Counted from the stretch's first letter, positions 44,295 through 53,887 are shown. The stretch: 64,000 nt of DNA from SM23-32 sp964434535 (GCA_964434535.1 CAYSWA010000011.1:1-64000); one strand, 5' to 3'. The notes: generated by a model not told the origin, from the letters alone. Numbers and translations are program-made.

Positions 44295-45962
44295 CTACGG
44301 CAGGTCGCGGCGGGCCTCGCGCACGATGCGCCGCAGGGCGCCGTAGTCGCGCGTCACCAGGACCCGCTTCACCCGCTCGGTGAACTCGTAGGGGTCCTCG
44401 CCGAGCATCTGCGCCACCAGCAGCGTGTAGTCCTGCACGTTGCTCAGGCCCAGCTCGTCCCACGCGCGCCGGCTGAAGGACTCGAACTCCTCCCGGACGT
44501 CGTCGAACGTGACCTCCTCGGCGGGCCGGCCCATCAGGGGGTAGGAGAACGGGAACGGCGGCCAGTAGCGCAGCGGGATGATGAACTTCACCGGGTAGTC
44601 CATCAGCTCCTCGACGTAGGCGGGGTCGAGGCGGATGCCGAACTGCTCGGGCCGCGTGCCCCAGTCCGAGCTGGGATAGACGCCCGCCGGCTGGATCAGC
44701 ACCGAATCCAGCAGCGGCGCGATCTGCTCCAGGCGCTCAAGCGTGGTGCGGCGCGAGCGCTCGGTCTCGCCCGGCAGCGGGTAGATCAGGCTCGCGACCA
44801 CGAAGAGCCCGACGCGATGGGCCGCCTGGAGGGTGGCGCGGATGTCCGCGAAGCGGATGCCCTTGCGGATACGCTCCAGGCCCTCGTCGTCGAGCGTCTC
44901 CAGCCCGTAGAACAGGGCCTCGAAGCCGGCCTTGTGCAGCAGGCCGAAGTCCTCCTGGCGGTTCTGGTCGATGCGCGAGAAGGCCGTCAGGCTCACCTCG
45001 CCCCGCCCCAGGCCGGCCCGGACCAGCCCGCGGGCGAAGTCGGTGAGCATCCGGGGCGGCGGCGTGGAATCGGCGACGCGGAAGTGGCGTATCCCCTCCC
45101 TGCGCAGCGACCTGACCTCGGCGACGGCCATCTGCACCGGCTTGCGGCGCACCACGTGCCCATAGCTGGCCGGGCGGGGGCAGAAGGTGCACCGGTTCGG
45201 GCAGGCCTGGTTCGAGAGCGCCACGTGCATCAGCGGGATGAGTCCCTCCATGCCCCGGTATACCTCGGGGCTGTAGTCGGGCGGCGGCAGGTCGGCCACC
45301 TCGGTGACGGTCCGCGCGTTGGTGGCCACGCGGCCGGCCTCGTCGCGGTAGGCCACGTCGGGCAGGCTGCGGAAGGGCTGGCCGCGCACCAGGCGCCGCA
45401 CGCTCTCGTAACCGAGCCCAAGGACGATGCCGTCGAGCTGCGGATGCAGGCGCAGCACGTGCTGCTGGAACCAGTCCACGCGCTGGCCCGCGCCGTAGAT
45501 CGGCACCTCGGACGCCTGCTTGACGCGGGCGGCGAGGGCCATCGACTCCCGGAAGCCCCCCTGCCAGAGGTTCAGCAGCACGGCATCGAAGCCGCCCTCG
45601 GCGATGCGGTCCGCCTCGCGGCGCATGAAGCTGCGGTAGGCGGCCTCGACGTCCCGCTCCATGCTGGCGGAAGTCCACTTCAGCGCCAGGCCGAGGGCTG
45701 CTTTGTCGAAGCGGCTGAGGGGCTCGTCGCGGGCGAGCTTGGGCAAGAGGCGCTTGCCGGCGGCTGCGGCGATCAGGCGCTTGTAGCCCGGCGGGGCGAG
45801 CCGCCCGAGCGTCTGCACGTTGCCGCGGTCCCAGACCTCGACCTCGTGTCCCTCGCGGCGAATGACGGCCGCCATCTGGGCAAGGCGCTCGTTGGGGAAG
45901 AGGTGGGAGAGGTCGTCCACCTCGCCCGAGAAGTTGTAGATCAGGTAGCGTCCCATAGGCAT
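44295..45962 (-). CDS. B12-binding-type radical SAM protein
   Basis: A 555-residue protein with an N-terminal Rossmann-like cobalamin-binding-type domain (about 1-200) and a radical SAM domain (about 240-450). The [4Fe-4S] motif is CPNRCTFC in SNQACPNRCTFCPRPASYG. The B12 domain lacks a DxHxxG histidine, as in many members of this class, so cobalamin would be base-off. The C-terminal 100 residues are unassigned. It is divergent to the sulfatase; it does not look like an anaerobic sulfatase-maturating enzyme, which lacks the N-terminal domain and carries SPASM cysteines. Confidence 0.82.
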   Translation of the reverse strand: MPMGRYLIYNFSGEVDDLSHLFPNERLAQMAAVIRREGHEVEVWDRGNVQTLGRLAPPGYKRLIAAAAGKRLLPKLARDEPLSRFDKAALGLALKWTSASMERDVEAAYRSFMRREADRIAEGGFDAVLLNLWQGGFRESMALAARVKQASEVPIYGAGQRVDWFQQHVLRLHPQLDGIVLGLGYESVRRLVRGQPFRSLPDVAYRDEAGRVATNARTVTEVADLPPPDYSPEVYRGMEGLIPLMHVALSNQACPNRCTFCPRPASYGHVVRRKPVQMAVAEVRSLRREGIRHFRVADSTPPPRMLTDFARGLVRAGLGRGEVSLTAFSRIDQNRQEDFGLLHKAGFEALFYGLETLDDEGLERIRKGIRFADIRATLQAAHRVGLFVVASLIYPLPGETERSRRTTLERLEQIAPLLDSVLIQPAGVYPSSDWGTRPEQFGIRLDPAYVEELMDYPVKFIIPLRYWPPFPFSYPLMGRPAEEVTFDDVREEFESFSRRAWDELGLSNVQDYTLLVAQMLGEDPYEFTERVKRVLVTRDYGALRRIVREARRDLP

Positions 45963-45993
45963 CGCGTCCTGTCGCGCCCCTCATGCACATTCC

Positions 45994-46023
45994 ATCCTAC
46001 CTGAGCGGCCACGCCGCCCGCAA
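45994..46023 (-). promoter_or_regulatory. Promoter of the radical SAM gene
   Basis: Minus-strand TTGCGG (46023-46018), an 18-base spacer and TAGGAT (45999-45994). Confidence 0.45.
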
Positions 46024-46037
46024 CGCCTGCGCCGGCC

Positions 46038-46066
46038 GTGACACGGCCCCGCGCTCACGCTATGAT
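46038..46066 (+). promoter_or_regulatory. Promoter of the sulfatase gene
   Basis: GTGACA (46038-46043), a 17-base spacer and TATGAT (46061-46066), about 38 bases before the ATG. Confidence 0.55.
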
Positions 46067-46103
46067 GGGCGGACCGTTCGCATCTGAGCCAGGGAGGCCC
46101 CCC

Positions 46104-47615
46104 ATGCCATCGCATAGGCCCAACTTCCTCATCATCACCAGCGACCAGCAGCACTGGAGCACGCTGGGCTGCCTGAACCCCGAGGTCAGGACGCCGAACC
46201 TGGACCGCCTGGCCGAGCAAGGAATGCTCTGCACGCGCGCCTACACGGTGAACCCCACCTGCACGCCGACCCGCGCCTCGCTGATCACCGGCAGGTACCC
46301 GAGCCAGCACGGCGCCTGGTCGCTCGGCACCAAGCTGCTCGAGTCCGAGCCGACCCTCGGCCAGCAGCTCACCGCCGGCGGCTACCGCACCGCCCTGGTG
46401 GGCAAGGCGCACTTCCAGCCCCTGCACGGCACCGATGAGTTCCCCTCGTTGGAGGCCTACCCCGCCCTGCAGGACCTGGAGTTCTGGCGCGACTTCCACG
46501 GTCCGTTCTACGGCTTCGAGCACGTCGAGCTCGCCCGCAACCACACCGCCGAGGCCCACGTCGGCCAGCACTACGCGATCTGGATGGAGGAGAACGGCCT
46601 GGAGAACTGGCGGGACTACTTCCGCCCGCCCACGGGCAACAACGACGGCCAGCGCCGCAAGTGGCTCATCCCCGAGGAGTTCCACTACGACCGCTGGATC
46701 GCCGAGCGCACCTGCGCGCTGATGGAGGCCTACGCCGGGGCCGACGAGAGCTTCCTGCTCTGGGCCAGCTTCTTCGACCCCCACCCGGCCTACCTCGTGC
46801 CCGAGCCGTGGGACGCGATGTACGACCCCGACGAGCTGACCGTGCCCCGGCTCGTGCCCGGCGAGCACGACGCCAACCCGCCGCACTTCCGCCTCACCCA
46901 GGAGCCCGCCCCCGACTTCTCGCCCTGGCGCCAGAGCGGGCAGGCGCTCCACGGCTTCCACTCCCACCTGCACGAGGAGCGTGACCTCGCCCGCGACATC
47001 GCCGTCTACTACGGCATGATCAGCCTGATGGACAAGTACATCGGCGTCATCCTGGACAGGCTCGAGGCGCTCGGACTCGCCGAGGACACGGTCGCCATCT
47101 TCACCACCGATCACGGACACCTCTACGGGCAGCACGGCCTGATCGCGAAGGGCGCGTTCCACTATGAGGACCTGATCCGGCTCCCCTTCATCGCCCGCTG
47201 GCCCGGCCGCGTCCCGGCGGCCGCGCGCTCGCAGGCGCTGCTCTCGCTGGTGGACCTGCCGCCGACGCTGCTGCGGATGGCCGGGCTGGAAGTCCCGCGC
47301 TGGATGACCGGCCTCGACCAGGGCGACGTGCTGACGGGGCGCTGCGAGGCCGTCCGGGACCACGTCGTCGTCGAGAACCGCCACGAGCCGACCACCATCC
47401 ACGTGAAGACCTACGTGGACGAGCGCTACAAGCTGACCGTCTACTACAACCGGGACTACGGCGAGCTGTTCGACCTGAAGGACGACCCCGGCGAGGTGCG
47501 CAATCTGTGGGGCCGGCCCGAGTGCCGGGAGCTGAGAAGCGAGCTGATCCGCCGGCTCCTGTTCGCCGAGATGGGCAAGGAGCCGCTGCCCACGCCCCGC
47601 ACGGCGGGGGCCTGA
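46104..47615 (+). CDS. Type I sulfatase
   Basis: A 503-residue sulfatase hydrolysing sulfate (or phosphonate) esters. The formylglycine site is Cys53 in NPTCTPTRASLITGRYP, matching CxPxR. NFLIITSDQQHW supplies the first metal-binding aspartate region, FTTDHGHLYGQHG the later metal ligands and KGAFHYEDLIRLPFI the sulfate-site lysine area. There is no signal peptide, so it is cytoplasmic. GGGAGG precedes the ATG by 6 bases. The cysteine-type site would need a formylglycine-generating enzyme or anSME, not found in this window. Confidence 0.92.
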   Translation: MPSHRPNFLIITSDQQHWSTLGCLNPEVRTPNLDRLAEQGMLCTRAYTVNPTCTPTRASLITGRYPSQHGAWSLGTKLLESEPTLGQQLTAGGYRTALVGKAHFQPLHGTDEFPSLEAYPALQDLEFWRDFHGPFYGFEHVELARNHTAEAHVGQHYAIWMEENGLENWRDYFRPPTGNNDGQRRKWLIPEEFHYDRWIAERTCALMEAYAGADESFLLWASFFDPHPAYLVPEPWDAMYDPDELTVPRLVPGEHDANPPHFRLTQEPAPDFSPWRQSGQALHGFHSHLHEERDLARDIAVYYGMISLMDKYIGVILDRLEALGLAEDTVAIFTTDHGHLYGQHGLIAKGAFHYEDLIRLPFIARWPGRVPAAARSQALLSLVDLPPTLLRMAGLEVPRWMTGLDQGDVLTGRCEAVRDHVVVENRHEPTTIHVKTYVDERYKLTVYYNRDYGELFDLKDDPGEVRNLWGRPECRELRSELIRRLLFAEMGKEPLPTPRTAGA

Positions 47616-47619
47616 AGCC

Positions 47620-48816
47620 ATGCGCATCGCGCGCCACCACCTGCCGCCGAAGCCCGTCACGAGGGGGCCGCGCCACCACTTCTTCGGCTACTATGACAAG
47701 ACGCCCTGGGACGCGACGGGCCGCTACCTGCTCGGGCTGGAGGCCGGCTTCGCCGAGCGGCCGCCCGGGCCGGCCGACGCGGCCACCATCGGCCTGATCG
47801 ACACCGCCGAGGGGTTCGCCTGGCGGCCGCTCGCCCAGACGCGGGCCTGGAACTGGCAGCAGGGCTGCATGCTCCAGTGGCATCCGGGCGAGCCGGACCG
47901 ACTGGTCATCTACAACGCCCGCCAGGGCGAGCGGCCCGTCGGCGTGGTCATGGACGCCTTCACGCGCAAGGATCGGCTCCTGCCGCTGCCCGTCTATGCG
48001 GTCAGCCCGAGGGGCGACGTGGCGATCTCCCTCAGCTTCGCCCGCCTGGCCGACGTGCGGCCCGGCTACGGCTACTACGGCCTGGACGATCCCTGGGGCG
48101 ACGAAGCGGCCCCCGCCCACGACGGCCTCCACCACGTGGACCTGGAGACCGGCGAGGCGCGGCTGGCCCTCACCCTGGCCGAGCTGGCCGCCTTCCGGCC
48201 CCTGCCGACCATGGAAGGCGCGAAGCACTGGGTGAACCACGTGCAGTTCAGCACCGACGGCTCGCGCATCGGCATGCTGCACCGCTGGCGCGGCCCCGCC
48301 GCCGGGCGGGGGTGGCAGACCCGCCTGCTGACGGCCGCGCCGGACGGCTCGGAGCTGCGCTGCCTCTCCGACCACGGGAAGGTCTCGCACTACGACTGGC
48401 GCGACCCGGAGCACGTGCTGGCCTGGGCGAGACGCGAGGGACGGGGCGAGGGCTACTTTCTGTTCGCCGATGCCGAAGGCGCCGAGCCTGAACCGGTCGG
48501 TCAGGACGTGCTGACCGGCGACGGCCACTGCTCCTACTGCCCTGACCGCCGCTGGATCCTGACCGACGCCTGTCCCGACGAGAGCCGCCGGCGCACGCTC
48601 ATCCTGTTCAACGCGCAGTGGGGCTGGCGTGTGGACGTGGGCCGGTTCCGTTCGCCGCCCGAGCTGGCCGGCGAGGTCCGCTGCGACCTGCACCCGCGCT
48701 GGAGCCGGGACGGGCGGCGGGTCTGCTTCGATTCGGCGCACGAGGGCAGCCGGCAGCTCTACGTGATGGACGTCTCGGAGCTGGTCGCCCCCTGGCCCAC
48801 CTGGCGCCCGCCGTGA
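47620..48816 (+). CDS. Beta-propeller (TolB/WD40-like) protein, oligogalacturonate-lyase-like fold
   Basis: A 398-residue soluble protein with repeated strands ending in D-G-x-R/W turns (SPRGDVAIS, STDGSRIGM, PDRRWIL, SRDGRRVCFD), typical of seven-bladed propellers. FGYYDKTPWDATGRYLLG at the N-terminus and HVQFSTDG with HPRWSRDG recall the PL22 oligogalacturonate-lyase fold and TolB-like propellers. It follows the sulfatase after 4 bases and is probably co-expressed. Whether it is an enzyme or a binding protein is unclear. Confidence 0.65.
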   Translation: MRIARHHLPPKPVTRGPRHHFFGYYDKTPWDATGRYLLGLEAGFAERPPGPADAATIGLIDTAEGFAWRPLAQTRAWNWQQGCMLQWHPGEPDRLVIYNARQGERPVGVVMDAFTRKDRLLPLPVYAVSPRGDVAISLSFARLADVRPGYGYYGLDDPWGDEAAPAHDGLHHVDLETGEARLALTLAELAAFRPLPTMEGAKHWVNHVQFSTDGSRIGMLHRWRGPAAGRGWQTRLLTAAPDGSELRCLSDHGKVSHYDWRDPEHVLAWARREGRGEGYFLFADAEGAEPEPVGQDVLTGDGHCSYCPDRRWILTDACPDESRRRTLILFNAQWGWRVDVGRFRSPPELAGEVRCDLHPRWSRDGRRVCFDSAHEGSRQLYVMDVSELVAPWPTWRPP

Positions 48817-48843
48817 GCTCGGCGGCCGTGCTTGCCCCCACCC

Positions 48844-49521
48844 TCAATCGGTCTCGGCGATGTAACGCTCGGCGTAGTGGCGCACAATCTCGCCCTCGAC
48901 CATGTAGATGACGTCTTGGGCGATGTTGGTGGCGTGGTCGGCGATGCGCTCGAGGTGGCGCGAGACCGAGAGGAGGTGGATCAGTGCCTCCAGCCGCTCG
49001 GGCTGGCGGCGGATGCCGTCCTGCACCTGGAGGTACATCCGCCGGTTCATGGCGTCGACCTCGTCATCGGCGGCGCAGACCTCGCGGGCGAGTCCGGCGT
49101 CGAGGTTCACCAGCGCGTCGAGGCTTGTCTTGACCATGTCGCGGGCCTTCTCGGCCATGCCGGCGAAGTCGAAGGCCGTCTCGACCGGTTCGTGGGTGGC
49201 CAGGTACTGGGCGCGCTCGGCCACGTTGACGGCGAGGTCGCCGATGCGCTCCAGGTCGTTGTTGATCTTGAAGGCGGCCACGATAAAGCGCAGGTCGATG
49301 GCGACCGGCTGATAGAGGGCGAGGATCTTCAGGCATTCCTCCTCCAGGTCGACCTCGGCGATGTCGATCTCGGGGTCGGCCTCGATGACCTCCTCGGCGA
49401 GCCGCTCGTCGCGGTCCTCCAGCGCGCGGACGGCCTTGCGCACGCTTTCCTCGACCAGGGCGCTCAGCGACAGTATCTGGCGCTTCAGGTCCTCCAGCGC
49501 CTTGTGCAGGTGTTCGGACAT
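48844..49521 (-). CDS. phoU: Phosphate transport regulator PhoU
   Basis: A 225-residue protein of two repeated three-helix bundles with metal-binding E/DxxxD motifs (NNDLERIGDLAVNVAERA and SRHLERIADHATNIAQD). PhoU links the Pst transporter to PhoR and represses the Pho response in phosphate-replete cells. Last gene of pstS-pstC-pstA-pstB-phoU. Confidence 0.96.
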   Translation of the reverse strand: MSEHLHKALEDLKRQILSLSALVEESVRKAVRALEDRDERLAEEVIEADPEIDIAEVDLEEECLKILALYQPVAIDLRFIVAAFKINNDLERIGDLAVNVAERAQYLATHEPVETAFDFAGMAEKARDMVKTSLDALVNLDAGLAREVCAADDEVDAMNRRMYLQVQDGIRRQPERLEALIHLLSVSRHLERIADHATNIAQDVIYMVEGEIVRHYAERYIAETD

Positions 49522-49541
49522 CTGCCTGTTCCCTCCCGCGC

Positions 49542-50366
49542 TCAGCCGAAGCGGCCGGTGATGTAATCCTCGGTCGCTTTCTCGCGTGGCTTGGTGAAGA
49601 GCTTGGCCGTCGAGCCGAACTCGACCAGCATCCCCTCGTAGAGGAAGGCGGTCAGGTCCGAGACACGGGCGGCCTGCTGCATGTTGTGGGTGACGATGAT
49701 GATGGTGTAGTCGCCGCGCAGCTCGCCGATCAGGTCCTCGATGTGGGCGGTCGAGCGGGGGTCGAGGGCGCTGGCCGGCTCGTCCATCAGCAGGATCTCC
49801 GGATCGACCGAAAGGGCGCGGGCGATGCAGAGGCGCTGCTGCTGGCCGCCGGAGAGGCCGACGGCGTTGTCGCTGAGCCGGTCCTTGACCTCCTCCCAGA
49901 GGGCGGCGCGGCGCAGGCTCCGCTCGACGACCTCGCCCAGCTCCTGGCGCCCCCGCACGCCGTGGATGCGCGGGCCGTAGGCCACGTTGTCGAAGATGGA
50001 CTTGGGGAAGGGGTTCGGCTTCTGGAAGACCATGCCGACGCGGCGCCTCAAAACGACCACGTCGACGCCGGGCGCGTAGAGGTCGTGCCCCTCCAGCAGG
50101 AGCCGCCCCTCGGCCCGGCAGCCGCCGATCAGGTCGTTCATCCGGTTGATGGCGCGCAAGAAGGTGCTCTTGCCGCAGCCGCTGGGGCCGATGATCGCCG
50201 TCACCTGCCCGGCGGGGATGGCCATGCTGACTTCCTTGACCGCCTGGTTCGAGCCGTAGAAGACCGAGAAACCGTCGGCCTCCACGACCGTGGGGCCGCC
50301 CTCGGCGGCCTCGAGCGGGGCCCGCGTCTCTATGGTCTGGCTGAGCAAGCTGTTCTGTGGATCCAT
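49542..50366 (-). CDS. pstB: Phosphate ABC transporter ATPase PstB
   Basis: A 274-residue ATPase of the high-affinity phosphate importer. Walker A GPSGCGKST, signature LSGGQQQRLCIARAL, Walker B ILLMDEPASALDP and IVTHNMQQAARVSD are diagnostic of PstB, as is FSVFYGSNQAVKEVSM. Length matches the family. Confidence 0.97.
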   Translation of the reverse strand: MDPQNSLLSQTIETRAPLEAAEGGPTVVEADGFSVFYGSNQAVKEVSMAIPAGQVTAIIGPSGCGKSTFLRAINRMNDLIGGCRAEGRLLLEGHDLYAPGVDVVVLRRRVGMVFQKPNPFPKSIFDNVAYGPRIHGVRGRQELGEVVERSLRRAALWEEVKDRLSDNAVGLSGGQQQRLCIARALSVDPEILLMDEPASALDPRSTAHIEDLIGELRGDYTIIIVTHNMQQAARVSDLTAFLYEGMLVEFGSTAKLFTKPREKATEDYITGRFG

Positions 50367-50380
50367 CCTCTACTCCGCTC

Positions 50381-51727
50381 TCAACCCCTGAGCTTGCGGC
50401 TGACCCTGGCGCGCAGGATGATGGCCGTCACGTTCAGCAGCAGGGCCAGCAGGATCAGCGTCAGCACCATCCCGTACTGCACGTGCCGGATCTCGTCGAC
50501 GGCGGCATGTTCGGTCGCCAGGTTGTAGATGTTCCACGGCAGCGCCTGGGTGGGATGGGTGAAGACCTCCCAGACCTTCAGCGGCCTGCCGACGCTGACG
50601 GCGGCGGTGAAGATGATGGGCGCCGTCTCGCCGGCCGCGCGGCCCATGCTGATGATAATGCTGGTGAGCACGCCGGGCAAGGCCGCCGGCAGCACCACCG
50701 TGAACGTGGTGCGCCACCGCGTGGCGCCGAGGCTCAGCGCCGCTTCCTTGTAGGTGCGGGGCACGGCGAGTATCGCCTCCTCCGAGGCGCGGATCACCGT
50801 CGGCAGCACCAACACCGCCAGCGTCAGCGAGCCGGCCAGCACGCTCCTTGACTGCGAGACGTGCAGCGTGTTGATGAAGAACGCGAGCCCGAAGAGGCCG
50901 AACACGATGCTCGGCACCCCGGCCAGGGTGCTGATGCAGGTGCGGATGAGGCTCATGAACCAGTTCTGCGGCGCGTACTCCGCCAGGTAAGTTGCGGCGA
51001 TCACGCCGGTGGGCCCGGCGACCAGCATCGCCCCTATGGTCAGGTACAGCGTGCCGAGAAAGGCAGGCCAGATGCCGCCGAAGAAGTAGGCGTCGTGCGG
51101 CTCGTCCAGCAGGAAGCCCCAGTAGAACGTCCGCCGCGGGCGCAGCATCCCCTCCAGGTTCTCCTGCAGGTAGCCGAACATCGGCTCCGCGGGCGTTCCC
51201 TTGAACCGCTCGACGCGCGGCACGTAGACCTTCTGCCCCATCCGCGTCGGGTCGGAGTAGTCGTAGGTGGTGATGTAGAGGACGTCGTGGAGCTTGACCA
51301 GGGCCCGGTCCCAGCGGGGCGGCGCGTAGCGGTGCCGCAGCAGTATCGGCTGGTCCTCGTCGGGGAAGGGCCCGAGCAGCTCCCTGAGCGCGTCCTTGAG
51401 CGTTCGGAGCTGCTTCCCCTTCTCGATGCGCTCGACGATGCCGAGCGATTCGATCTGCTGCTCGTACTCGGCGACCATCTCGTAGACGGGTCGTCGGGCG
51501 GCACGGACGGCTTCCAGCTCCTCGTCCAGCTCCCGGGGGTCGCCGCGCTTGAACTGGTCCCACAGGAACCGGCGGTGGGCGATGGTGGCGCGAAAGACGA
51601 AGGCCCGCGAGCCCCGCACGAAGATGGGCGCGAGCAGCACGACGAGGGCCACCGCCATCAGGACCACCGAGAAGACGCCGAGCCCCGAGAACGAGCGGTC
51701 CAGAGCCTTGCGGGTCGATAGCTGCAT
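50381..51727 (-). CDS. pstA: Phosphate ABC transporter permease PstA with a large periplasmic insert
   Basis: A 448-residue permease; E. coli PstA is about 300. The first helix (about 15-38) is followed by an extra segment of about 160 residues (45-210), rich in charged residues with helical and Tyr-rich parts (PRRTFYWGFLLDEPHDAYFFGG). The normal core follows, with GPTGVIAATYLAEYAP and the coupling loop near GATRWRTTFTVVLPAALPGVLTS. It is predicted to insert on the periplasmic side. Operon position between pstC and pstB is standard. Confidence 0.92.
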   Translation of the reverse strand: MQLSTRKALDRSFSGLGVFSVVLMAVALVVLLAPIFVRGSRAFVFRATIAHRRFLWDQFKRGDPRELDEELEAVRAARRPVYEMVAEYEQQIESLGIVERIEKGKQLRTLKDALRELLGPFPDEDQPILLRHRYAPPRWDRALVKLHDVLYITTYDYSDPTRMGQKVYVPRVERFKGTPAEPMFGYLQENLEGMLRPRRTFYWGFLLDEPHDAYFFGGIWPAFLGTLYLTIGAMLVAGPTGVIAATYLAEYAPQNWFMSLIRTCISTLAGVPSIVFGLFGLAFFINTLHVSQSRSVLAGSLTLAVLVLPTVIRASEEAILAVPRTYKEAALSLGATRWRTTFTVVLPAALPGVLTSIIISMGRAAGETAPIIFTAAVSVGRPLKVWEVFTHPTQALPWNIYNLATEHAAVDEIRHVQYGMVLTLILLALLLNVTAIILRARVSRKLRG

Positions 51728-51730
51728 CGC

Positions 51731-52870
51731 TCAGCCGCTCCTCCCCTTTGACCTGCGGATCGCCCATTCGCTGACCAGGTTGCAGAGGAAGGAGAAGGTC
51801 AGCAGGCAGAGCGCCAGCGCGAACAGCACGTGGTAGCGCGCCGAGCCGGTCACGTGGTCCGCCTCGCCCATCTCGCCGGCGATCGTCGCCGTCAGCGTGC
51901 GCACCGGCTCCAGGAAGTTGTACCACGGCTCGGGGATCTGCGCCGCGTTGCCGGAGGCCATCCAGACGACCATCGTCTCGCCGACGGCGCGCATCACCCC
52001 CAGCAGCACCGCGGCCAGGATGCCGCTGCGGGCCGCCGGGATGACGACCCGCACCATCGTCTCGGCCCGCGTCGCGCCGAGCGCGTAGCTCGCCTCGCGC
52101 AGCTCCCGCCCGACGGCAGAGAGCGCATCCTCCGAGACGCTGACCACCGTCGGCAGGGCCATGACGCCGAGGATGATCGAGACGTTCAGCGCGTTCGTGC
52201 CGCTGGAGATCTCGACTGCGCTGAGCCGGCGCGCCAGGACGGCGAGCCCTCCGCAGGAGGCCCCCGCCAGCAGCAGCCGCGCGAGCGGACGGGCCGCCCG
52301 GCGCGCCCGCTCCGAGAGCGGCGTCGTGAGCAGGTCGCCGAGCGCCAGCGAGAGGATGACGGCGAGGGGGAAGCCCGTCACCAGCAGCCCCACGGCCAGC
52401 ACGATGCCGCCGCGCTGCTGGAGCAGCGGCGCGAAGACCACCAGGGCGAAGAACCCGTAGGCCACCGAAGGGATGGCCGCCAGCACCTCGATGACGGGCT
52501 TGACCGCCTGGCGCAGCCCGAACGGCAGCACGTCGCTCAGGCAGACGGCGGCGAGAACGCCGAGCGGCACGGCCACGATCATGGCCCCGGCCGTGACCAT
52601 GGCGCTGCCGTAGAACAGCGTCAGGGCGCCGAACTCCGGCGGCTCTCTGGAAGGATACCACTGCCTGCCGGTGAACAGCTCCGCGAAGCCCCGCATGCGG
52701 AAGAACGGCAGCGCGTCGCGGATGATGTAATAGAAGATGAACAGGATCGTCAGCGCCGAAGCGGCGGTGATCAGAAACAGGAGCGCCTCGCCCGCAAAAG
52801 TGACCAGCCGCCCCAGGCGGCTGGTCCTTCTGCTGGTGAGCGACCTGGCGTTCGGTTCCCGGCCCGTCAC
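51731..52870 (-). CDS. pstC: Phosphate ABC transporter permease PstC
   Basis: A 379-residue inner-membrane permease. The core motifs are AIPSVAYGFFALVVF, LGVLAAVCLSDVLP and the EAA coupling loop region ASYALGATRAETMVRVVIPAARSGILAAV. A cytoplasmic N-terminal tail precedes helix 1 (about 28-50). Partner of PstA; the two genes are 3 bases apart. Confidence 0.95.
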   Translation of the reverse strand: MTGREPNARSLTSRRTSRLGRLVTFAGEALLFLITAASALTILFIFYYIIRDALPFFRMRGFAELFTGRQWYPSREPPEFGALTLFYGSAMVTAGAMIVAVPLGVLAAVCLSDVLPFGLRQAVKPVIEVLAAIPSVAYGFFALVVFAPLLQQRGGIVLAVGLLVTGFPLAVILSLALGDLLTTPLSERARRAARPLARLLLAGASCGGLAVLARRLSAVEISSGTNALNVSIILGVMALPTVVSVSEDALSAVGRELREASYALGATRAETMVRVVIPAARSGILAAVLLGVMRAVGETMVVWMASGNAAQIPEPWYNFLEPVRTLTATIAGEMGEADHVTGSARYHVLFALALCLLTFSFLCNLVSEWAIRRSKGRSG

Positions 52871-52921
52871 CTCGCTGGCCCTCGGCTGGGGCAGTGGTCA
52901 GGGATCGCGCGCCCGGCCCCT

Positions 52922-53767
52922 TCAGCGGTAGCTCGTCACGGGGATGAACCCGACCGCTTCGATGATCTCCTCGCCCTGCTCGGTCAGGTACAGCGTGACG
53001 AACGCGTGCACGTGGCCGCCGAGCTTCGGGTAGCCGTCGGTGAACATGAACAGCGGCCTGGCCACCGGGTAGCGCCCGGAGGCGACGGTGGCCCGGTCGG
53101 GGTAGACGCCGCCGACGGTCAGCGCCTTCACCGTCTCGTCCACAAAGCCGAGCCCGACGTAGCCGACGGCGGCCGGCGTGGTCTGGACCCGCTGGCGGAT
53201 GGCGCCGTTGCTGCCGACGTACTCCGCGCCGGCCGCGATCTTCTCCTTCGCCATCACCAGCCCCTCGAACGTCTCGTAGGTGCCGCTGTTGGTGTCGCGG
53301 CTGACCATCACGATCTTGCGGTTGGGGCCGCCCAACTCGCTCCAGTTGGTGATCCGGCCCATGTAGATGTCGCGCACCTGCTCGACGCTCATCTCCTGGA
53401 CCGGGTTGGTCGGGTGGACGATGATCGCAATGCCGTCCATCGCCACCACGTGGGCCACCGGCAGCACGCCGTTCTCAACGGCGGCCTTGAACTCGCCTTC
53501 CTTCATGAAGCGGGACATGTCGGCCACGTCGCAGACGCCGTTGATCAGGCTCTTGGCGCCGTTGCCGCTGCCCGACTCGCTGACGGTGATGTCCACGCCG
53601 GGGTGCTGGCTCATGTAATACTCGGCGAACGCCTTGGCGATCGGGCCGACCGTGGTCGAGCCGTCCACCACGATCTTGCCGGCCTCCTGCGCCTGCGCCG
53701 CCGTCCACAGCGAGCAGAGCCCGACGGTCAGGGCGGCCACGACGCAACTGCTCAGTTTTCCCTTCAT
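52922..53767 (-). CDS. pstS: Periplasmic phosphate-binding protein PstS
   Basis: A 281-residue binding protein with a Sec signal peptide (cleavage after AQA near residue 26). VDGSTTVGPIAKAFAEYY, SESGSGNGAKSLINGVCDVADMSR and VSRDTNSGTYETFE contain the serine, threonine, aspartate and arginine ligands of phosphate. First gene of the pst operon, with a PHO-box-like repeat and TATAAG upstream. Confidence 0.95.
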   Translation of the reverse strand: MKGKLSSCVVAALTVGLCSLWTAAQAQEAGKIVVDGSTTVGPIAKAFAEYYMSQHPGVDITVSESGSGNGAKSLINGVCDVADMSRFMKEGEFKAAVENGVLPVAHVVAMDGIAIIVHPTNPVQEMSVEQVRDIYMGRITNWSELGGPNRKIVMVSRDTNSGTYETFEGLVMAKEKIAAGAEYVGSNGAIRQRVQTTPAAVGYVGLGFVDETVKALTVGGVYPDRATVASGRYPVARPLFMFTDGYPKLGGHVHAFVTLYLTEQGEEIIEAVGFIPVTSYR

Positions 53768-53837
53768 CTTGCGAACTCCTTTCGAGACCGTGGTTTGGGT
53801 GGGACGGCCGTCAGGCCCCCCCTGCCCCGCCGTCCAT

Positions 53838-53869
53838 CTTATACGGGGCGTATGTTAGCGCTTTGTGAG
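53838..53869 (-). promoter_or_regulatory. PHO-box-like promoter of pstS
   Basis: On the minus strand CTCACAA-AGCG-CTAACAT (53869-53852) forms an 11-base direct repeat resembling the PhoB box. Eight bases later TATAAG (53843-53838) can serve as -10. No TTGACA-like -35 is present, as in PhoB-activated promoters. Confidence 0.5.
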
Positions 53870-53887
53870 CCCCGCACGCGGCCGCCC

